NCBI GenBank assembly: GCA_002005505.1
Contig: KV908354.1
Coordinates: 55,001-90,000 of the forward strand
Source: Botryococcus braunii
Taxonomy: Eukaryota > Chlorophyta > Trebouxiophyceae
DNA: 35,000 nucleotides
Direction: 5' to 3'
The notes below the pieces were generated by a model. The model did no database searches. It saw only the letters and a list, made by a program, of their open reading frames with translations, and had not been told where the DNA came from. Position numbers and translations under genes: made by a program. This document shows positions 31,669-35,000 of this stretch, piece by piece. Numbering within the stretch: position 1 is the stretch's first letter; the number at the start of each line of letters is the position of its first letter.

Positions 31669-32038
31669 TGTTGAGTTGTGAACATACATTATAGAATGCC
31701 TTGTGCTTTAGGTGATCTTCAAATGTACATTATTAGGATACGGGTCCACTATCCACATAAGGTACCTCAAGACACGTTCGGATGAGGTCTATTTCGAACA
31801 TAAGGTACAATCTGATTTAGATTACGCGTTAGCGTGAAAGGACTACTAAAGCTGCGATCACCGCATAGTCGAGCAACTGGTTTGGAAAGATACTGGGCAC
31901 ATAAGGATGCCAGTCTTGTTCATGCAGTTGCATGTGTCTAAAAGAGCAGACAGTCGTCAAGGACTGTAGCTGGAGAGGCACGAACTTACGACCTGTCTGC
32001 TTGCTTACAGGATACGCCACTGCCCATAACCTTTTACA
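31669..32038 (+). repeat. Copia-2 3' LTR
   Basis: 370 bp, read as identical to 26586-26955, followed by TSD AAAAG. Confidence 0.95.
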
Positions 32039-32043
32039 AAAAG

Positions 32044-32611
32044 CGTGTTTGCTGCATGATCAGTGACTACTTCAAAGGGTTTCCCAAGGAGATAACATCG
32101 CCAATCAGTCAATGCCATACACACAGCAGCCAACTCTTGCTCGGTGACATGATAATTTCTCTCAGCATCAGAAAATTTCCGGCTCATATAGGCACATGGG
32201 CGTCCATTTTGTTCAAGCACAGCACCAACACCATTTTTTGAGGCATCACACACCACCCGAAACTTAGGAGCATTCGGGGAGAGATCAGGGATTTGCCAAC
32301 ACTGGGGCATTTGTCATGGCCCACTTCAACCCATCAAAAGCTTTTTGGCATGCATCAGTCCACAGCCAAGGCACACCTTTTCGCAATAAGTGATTCAACG
32401 GGGCAGCAAGTCGACTATGCCCTTGTACAAACTTCCGCGAAAAAATGCAGAGGCCCAAAAATGGTCCTACGTCAGTGGCAGTCATCGGTACGACCCACTT
32501 CATCACAGCTGCGACTTTATCCGGATCAATCTTGATTCCATGTTTCCCCACAATACAGCCAAGATAGCGTAGTTCAGGCTGACAAAAAGAACACTTCTTT
32601 CGCCGATACCA
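32044..32611 (-). pseudogene. G2 RT thumb and RNase H N-terminal part, fused to the PBS
   Basis: Minus frame: KKCSFCQPELRYLGCIVG, KIDPDKVAAVMKW and FLGLCIFSRKFV (RT thumb). A single-base shift near 32290 leads to FRVVCDASKNGVGAVL, ERNYHVTEQELAAV and VTDHAANTLF (RNase H), cut at 32043 by Copia-2. The catalytic RT palm (YxDD), protease and gag are absent: the 5' LTR and PBS abut the thumb directly. Confidence 0.88.
32600..32611 (-). promoter_or_regulatory. G2 primer binding site
   Basis: The minus strand reads TGGTATCGGCGA two bases after the 5' LTR. It is the same 12 bases as the G1 PBS. The sequence can also be read as the start of the RT thumb frame (W-Y-R-R), so part of the match could be chance. 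Confidence 0.6.
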
Positions 32612-32613
32612 CT

Positions 32614-32841
32614 TGAGATGGCAAAGGAAGAGTGAGAGAACGACGAGACACATTTCCAGTTAGAGCGTTCAGCGGAATCTGTTACAAGCCGGCCAGCACC
32701 GGGAATTCCCTCGACGCCAAGACGCGTGCCACGTTCTAGAGCCTTCGATCAAACCCGGAATCCTACACATTTCAGGACCTGGCAGCTTCCTGCCCCAAAT
32801 CCTACACATTTCAGGACCTGCTGGCAGCTTCCTGCGTTACA
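32614..32841 (-). repeat. G2 5' LTR (228 bp)
   Basis: On minus it starts TGTAACGCAGGAAG and ends GCCATCTCA. It pairs with 17402-17637 but with multiple differences. It is followed on plus by GGAAT (TSD) and by Copia-B RT. Confidence 0.9.
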
Positions 32842-33129
32842 GGAATCACACGTGCTGATTTATGTTGATGATCTTCTGATCGTTTCTAAAGGAATGATTG
32901 AAGTTGATCGAGTGAAGGGGCTTCTCAAGAAAGGATTCACAATCTCGGTGAAGTGAAAGAATTCTTGGGATGTCAAGTGATGAGAGAAAGAGATAAAGGA
33001 TTAATCTCCTTGAGCAGAATTCCCAAGATTGATGGTCTTGTGGAGAAATTTGGTTTGGATTTTGAGTCAGTAGGGCCTGATACCCCTATGACTAAAGGTT
33101 TTGTGATGTCTCAGATGCCAACCCCATGA
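32842..33129 (+). pseudogene. Copia-B reverse transcriptase, C-terminal part
   Basis: HVLIYVDDLLIVSKG has the catalytic YVDD. Then a frameshift near 32950, GEVKEFLGCQVM, IPKIDGLVEKFG and DTPMTKGFVM. A stop lies at 33127. The frame across the G2 site is exact when G2 and one TSD copy are ignored. Resemblance to copia ends at about 33130 and resumes at 34060. Confidence 0.88.
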
Positions 33130-33154
33130 GTTGGGGGTGATAGTATTGGTATAG

Positions 33155-33280
33155 GTTATACACCCCCGAAACCGAGCGCCGAGGGGTACTCCGCCAGGAA
33201 TGCACCTTCTCCCGAGGGAAGCTGGGAGGAGGTGCATTCCTGACGGAGTGCCCCGAGGTCCGGTTTAGCGGGTGTATAAC
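33155..33280. repeat. 126-bp foldback / MITE-like hairpin
   Basis: It begins GTTATACACCC and ends GGGTGTATAAC. The two arms of about 57 bases are imperfectly complementary along their full length, with an inner perfect core CAGGAATGCACCT / AGGTGCATTCCTG, leaving about 12 bases of loop. It has no coding capacity and is GC-rich. It sits directly beside the next element. No clear TSD seen. Confidence 0.8.
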
Positions 33281-33289
33281 TAATTTATG

Positions 33290-34048
33290 CACTTCCGGTG
33301 CTACTTCAGGGTGGTTCTGTACACTGTTTATATATTGTGATTAGCTTGGTTAGTTATGACTCATGAGGCCGTCCGGCAGGGGGAAGCAGGTACGCCGGGG
33401 CTCACCATCACGGCCCCGTTTAATTGATAGTAAACACATTTTTGAAATCAAGGTTTAAATATACTGTATTAATTAATAAAACATTTAATTTCATGGATTG
33501 TTCATGGAAATCGTGCTCGTGTGTTTCCGGAATTCCATTTGTGGGGCTCCGTCGAAACCTATAATGACACCCAACAGACATACAAGCAGCTTCAAACTTT
33601 CTTTTCATACTTCCTCGTGGTATGGTACGGCGGAAAGTGTAGGTATGTTGACAATTCGACTGCAGATTCAACCAAGAATGGGGCTCCGCAGTACATATAC
33701 AAGTATCAACGTACTACAATTGTCCTGGAATGCGGATGGCGTGTGTGGAGAGCGTCGCTACAAGGCCATGGAGCAGGAGAACGCGAGTTCAAATCCCCCA
33801 GAAAAACGGGAGAAAAAATAAACCCCATCCGCAGATAGTAGGGTGATAGACCTACTTCAGCGTAGGAGTGATACTTGGGCATAGGTGTGATACTTGAGGG
33901 CCTAGGTGTGATACTTGAGGGCCTAGGTGTGATACTTCAGCCTGAAGTAGCACACCTATGAAAGGAAGCTACAGCGCCAATGGGACAAGCTGGGTAAACT
34001 CGTGAAATGCAGCACCTCGAAAAACACCCTGAAGTAGCACCGGAAGTG
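33290..34048. mobile_element. Non-autonomous DNA-transposon-like element with 24-bp terminal inverted repeats
   Basis: Perfect 24-base inverted repeats at 33290-33313 (CACTTCCGGTGCTACTTC...) and 34025-34048 bound 759 bases. Inside the right end lies a 21-bp tandem unit (CTAGGTGTGATACTTGAGG) about three times (33880-33938), followed by an inverted version (CTGAAGTAGCACACCTATG, 33942-33960). Its GTG-x-TACTT core also occurs in the TIR. Overlapping short frames at 33498-33838 are not recognised as transposase. Flanks share only TAT, so the TSD is unclear. The CACT terminus is reminiscent of CACTA/CMC elements, but that is weak. Confidence 0.7.
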
Positions 34049-34059
34049 TATAAGTGCTC

Positions 34060-34744
34060 GGAGTCTGCTACCTCCTGGGCACCGGTACTGTGAGTTAGTA
34101 GCGTCCCTCTTGTATATAGCCAATACCACACGCCCAGATATTGCTCAGGCTGTGGGAGTATTGTCTCGGCACCGTATGTCCCCACTACAGCACATTGGAA
34201 TGAAGCCATCCGTGTGTTGAAGTATTTGAAGGGGACCCGACATCTGGTTCTGATCCTTGGAGGAAAAAAAAAACAGAGCTGGAGACTATGTAGATGCAGA
34301 TTATGGTGGTGATTAGGAGCACCGCTTCTCCACCACAGGGTTTGTCCTCACAGTCTTTGGAGGAGCCGTGGTGTGGGGGAGAGAAAAGCAGTCTGCAGTT
34401 GCCACCTCTACATTTGAGGCAAAATTCATGGCAGCAAGTGCTGTGGTGCAGGAAGCCAACTGGTTGAGAGGACTCTTGGAGGAAATTGGTGTGTTGCCCT
34501 GGATAGTGAAAATCCATTGTGACAACCAAGCGTGCATTAATCACCTCAAGAACCCTGTGTATCCTAAACACACAAAGCACATTGCAATCAGCTGTCACTT
34601 TGCACGTGAAGCTATTGCAAAGGGGCAGGATGATTTCAAGTATATTTAATCTGCTTGGAATGTTGCAGACATCTTTACCAAGCCAATAGTTAGGCTGGTA
34701 TTTCACGGACACCGTGATTCTCTTGGCGTGGCCAGGTTCTTGTG
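34060..34744 (+). pseudogene. Copia-B RT end and RNase H
   Basis: Copia coding resumes with GHRYCELVASLLYIANTTRPDI. A shift near 34190 moves to EAIRVLKYLKGTRH, and a homopurine run near 34265 shifts again. Then VVWGREKQSAVATSTFEAKF, ANWLRGLLEEIG and CDNQACINHLKNP (catalytic Asp retained). An in-frame TAA at about 34648 precedes NVADIFTKP and a natural end at TGA 34742-34744. It is a degenerate relative of the same region in Copia-1 and Copia-2. Confidence 0.88.
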
Positions 34745-34746
34745 AG

Positions 34747-34763
34747 GAAAAGGCAAGGGGAAG
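34747..34763 (+). promoter_or_regulatory. Copia-B polypurine tract
   Basis: AAAAGGCAAGGGGAAG directly before the LTR start, matching the CAAGGGGAAG tract of Copia-1 and Copia-2. Confidence 0.8.
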
Positions 34764-35000
34764 TGTTGTGATGTAGAATGTTTGTGCCTTTCCCTCAGAG
34801 GAGTAATGATGGCCATATGGATGCATCCTGGCGATGACAATAAGGGTATTGGCAGAGGTGGCAGAACTAGGAATTCTGCCAAGCAAGACACGTATTTGAA
34901 CATAGATAAAGATAACGTTTGCTGAAAGAAGGTTTAGTGGTGTGGGCAGGGATAGGCAAGGCACTTGGTTGGGACTTAAGAGGCACTCCGCGGAAGTCCC
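34764..35000 (+). repeat. Copia-B 3' LTR, first 237 bp (cut by window end)
   Basis: It begins TGTTGTGATGTAGAATG right after the polypurine tract. It is distinct from the Copia-1/2 LTR beyond the shared TGTTG. No matching 5' copy was found in 4.0-5.05 kb. Confidence 0.75.

Larger units (their letters stand above)
26586..32038 (+). mobile_element. Copia-2: very young, internally deleted Ty1/copia element
   Basis: 370-bp LTRs at 26586-26955 and 31669-32038 are identical on reading. TSD AAAAG at 26581-26585 and 32039-32043. The target is the G2 RNase H, whose motif VTDHAANTLF continues on the other side as LLPSQSVLSPRQARW. Compared with Copia-1 it lacks about 966 bases covering protease, the HHCC domain and the first two DDE residues of integrase. 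All remaining coding is open. Confidence 0.95.
17402..32841 (-). mobile_element. G2: Ty3/gypsy chromovirus, internally deleted, split by G1 and Copia-2
   Basis: LTRs at 32614-32841 (5') and 17402-17637 (3') with TG...CA ends; TSD GAAAT (17397-17401) against GGAAT (32842-32846), one mismatch. Minus-strand coding: RT thumb and RNase H (32044-32611), RNase H end and integrase start (25691-26580), integrase end and chromodomain (18069-19104). Gag, protease and most of RT are missing between PBS and RT thumb. LTRs differ by several substitutions and indels, so it is older than its inserts G1 and Copia-2. Confidence 0.9.
5050..35000 (+). mobile_element. Copia-B: old Ty1/copia element split by nested insertions, runs off the right edge
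   Basis: Plus-strand copia domains appear in correct order with all inserts between them: gag/zinc knuckle/protease (5328-6095), GAG-pre-integrase (6062-6508), integrase (6514-6924 and 14555-15050), RT (16991-17396 and 32847-33120), RT end and RNase H (34060-34744), polypurine tract, and the first 237 bases of the 3' LTR. At the Copia-1 site (TSD GAATT) and the G2 site (GAAAT/GGAAT) the frame continues exactly when the insert and one TSD copy are ignored. Whether the 5' half (gag/integrase) and the 3' half (RT/RNase H) are one element is inferred from order and strand, because an unidentified block at about 15.2-16.98 kb separates them and part of the RT N-terminus is missing. Multiple frameshifts and stops make it inactive. 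Confidence 0.75.

Noticed and set aside
34185..34964. 259-codon minus-strand ORF at the right end
   Set aside because: Antisense shadow of Copia-B RNase H and LTR; no recognisable domain.

Overview
This is a eukaryotic window, almost certainly from the green lineage (land plant or, more likely, an alga). It has no bacterial features. It contains a spliced host gene, long GA/GT microsatellites, Ty1/copia elements and chromodomain Ty3/gypsy elements (chromoviruses). The half-tRNA primer site of the copia family matches the anticodon arm of plant-type initiator tRNA-Met. The species cannot be named from sequence alone.

Layout. (1) 211-2436, minus strand: four exons of a host gene whose spliced product is a Pru domain (proteasomal ubiquitin receptor RPN13/ADRM1 type). 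Its 3' exons lie beyond the left edge. A (GT)n tract sits in intron 2, and about 1.1 kb of GA/CA microsatellite lies upstream. (2) 4.0-5.05 kb: no recognised gene, with one imperfect 116-bp direct duplication. (3) From about 5.05 kb to the right edge: one old, degenerate plus-strand copia element ('Copia-B'), in order gag, protease, integrase, RT, RNase H, polypurine tract and start of 3' LTR. It is broken open by a series of insertions.

Insertions into Copia-B: Copia-1 (6925-14554, TSD GAATT) in the integrase; an unidentified block of about 1.7-1.9 kb with a minus-strand ORF pair and internal repeats (about 15.2-16.98 kb); gypsy G2 (17402-32841, minus strand, TSD GAAAT/GGAAT) just before the RT YVDD motif; and a 126-bp foldback plus a 759-bp terminal-inverted-repeat element (33155-34048). 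Copia-1 carries a solo LTR of its own superfamily (7759-8459, TSD ATATT) and a solo LTR related to G2 (12091-12288, TSD CTGAC). G2 carries gypsy G1 (19105-25685, TSD CACGA) in its integrase and Copia-2 (26586-32038, TSD AAAAG) in its RNase H. At the Copia-1 and G2 sites the Copia-B reading frame becomes continuous once the insert and one TSD copy are ignored, and the G1 site behaves the same way for G2. This supports the nesting order.

Age and function. Copia-2 has identical LTRs and G1 LTRs differ at one visible base in 450, so both are recent. Yet both carry internal deletions: Copia-2 lacks protease and the N-terminal half of integrase, and G1 lacks the RT fingers. They therefore look non-autonomous and may have been mobilised in trans. 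Copia-1 and G2 are older and disabled. Only the RPN13-like gene is likely to serve the host. The most unusual mechanistic feature is at the LTR/PBS junction of Copia-1 and Copia-2. The primer site matches an internal, not 3'-terminal, part of initiator tRNA-Met, and the end of the LTR repeats the tRNA-side sequence, forming a hairpin with the PBS.
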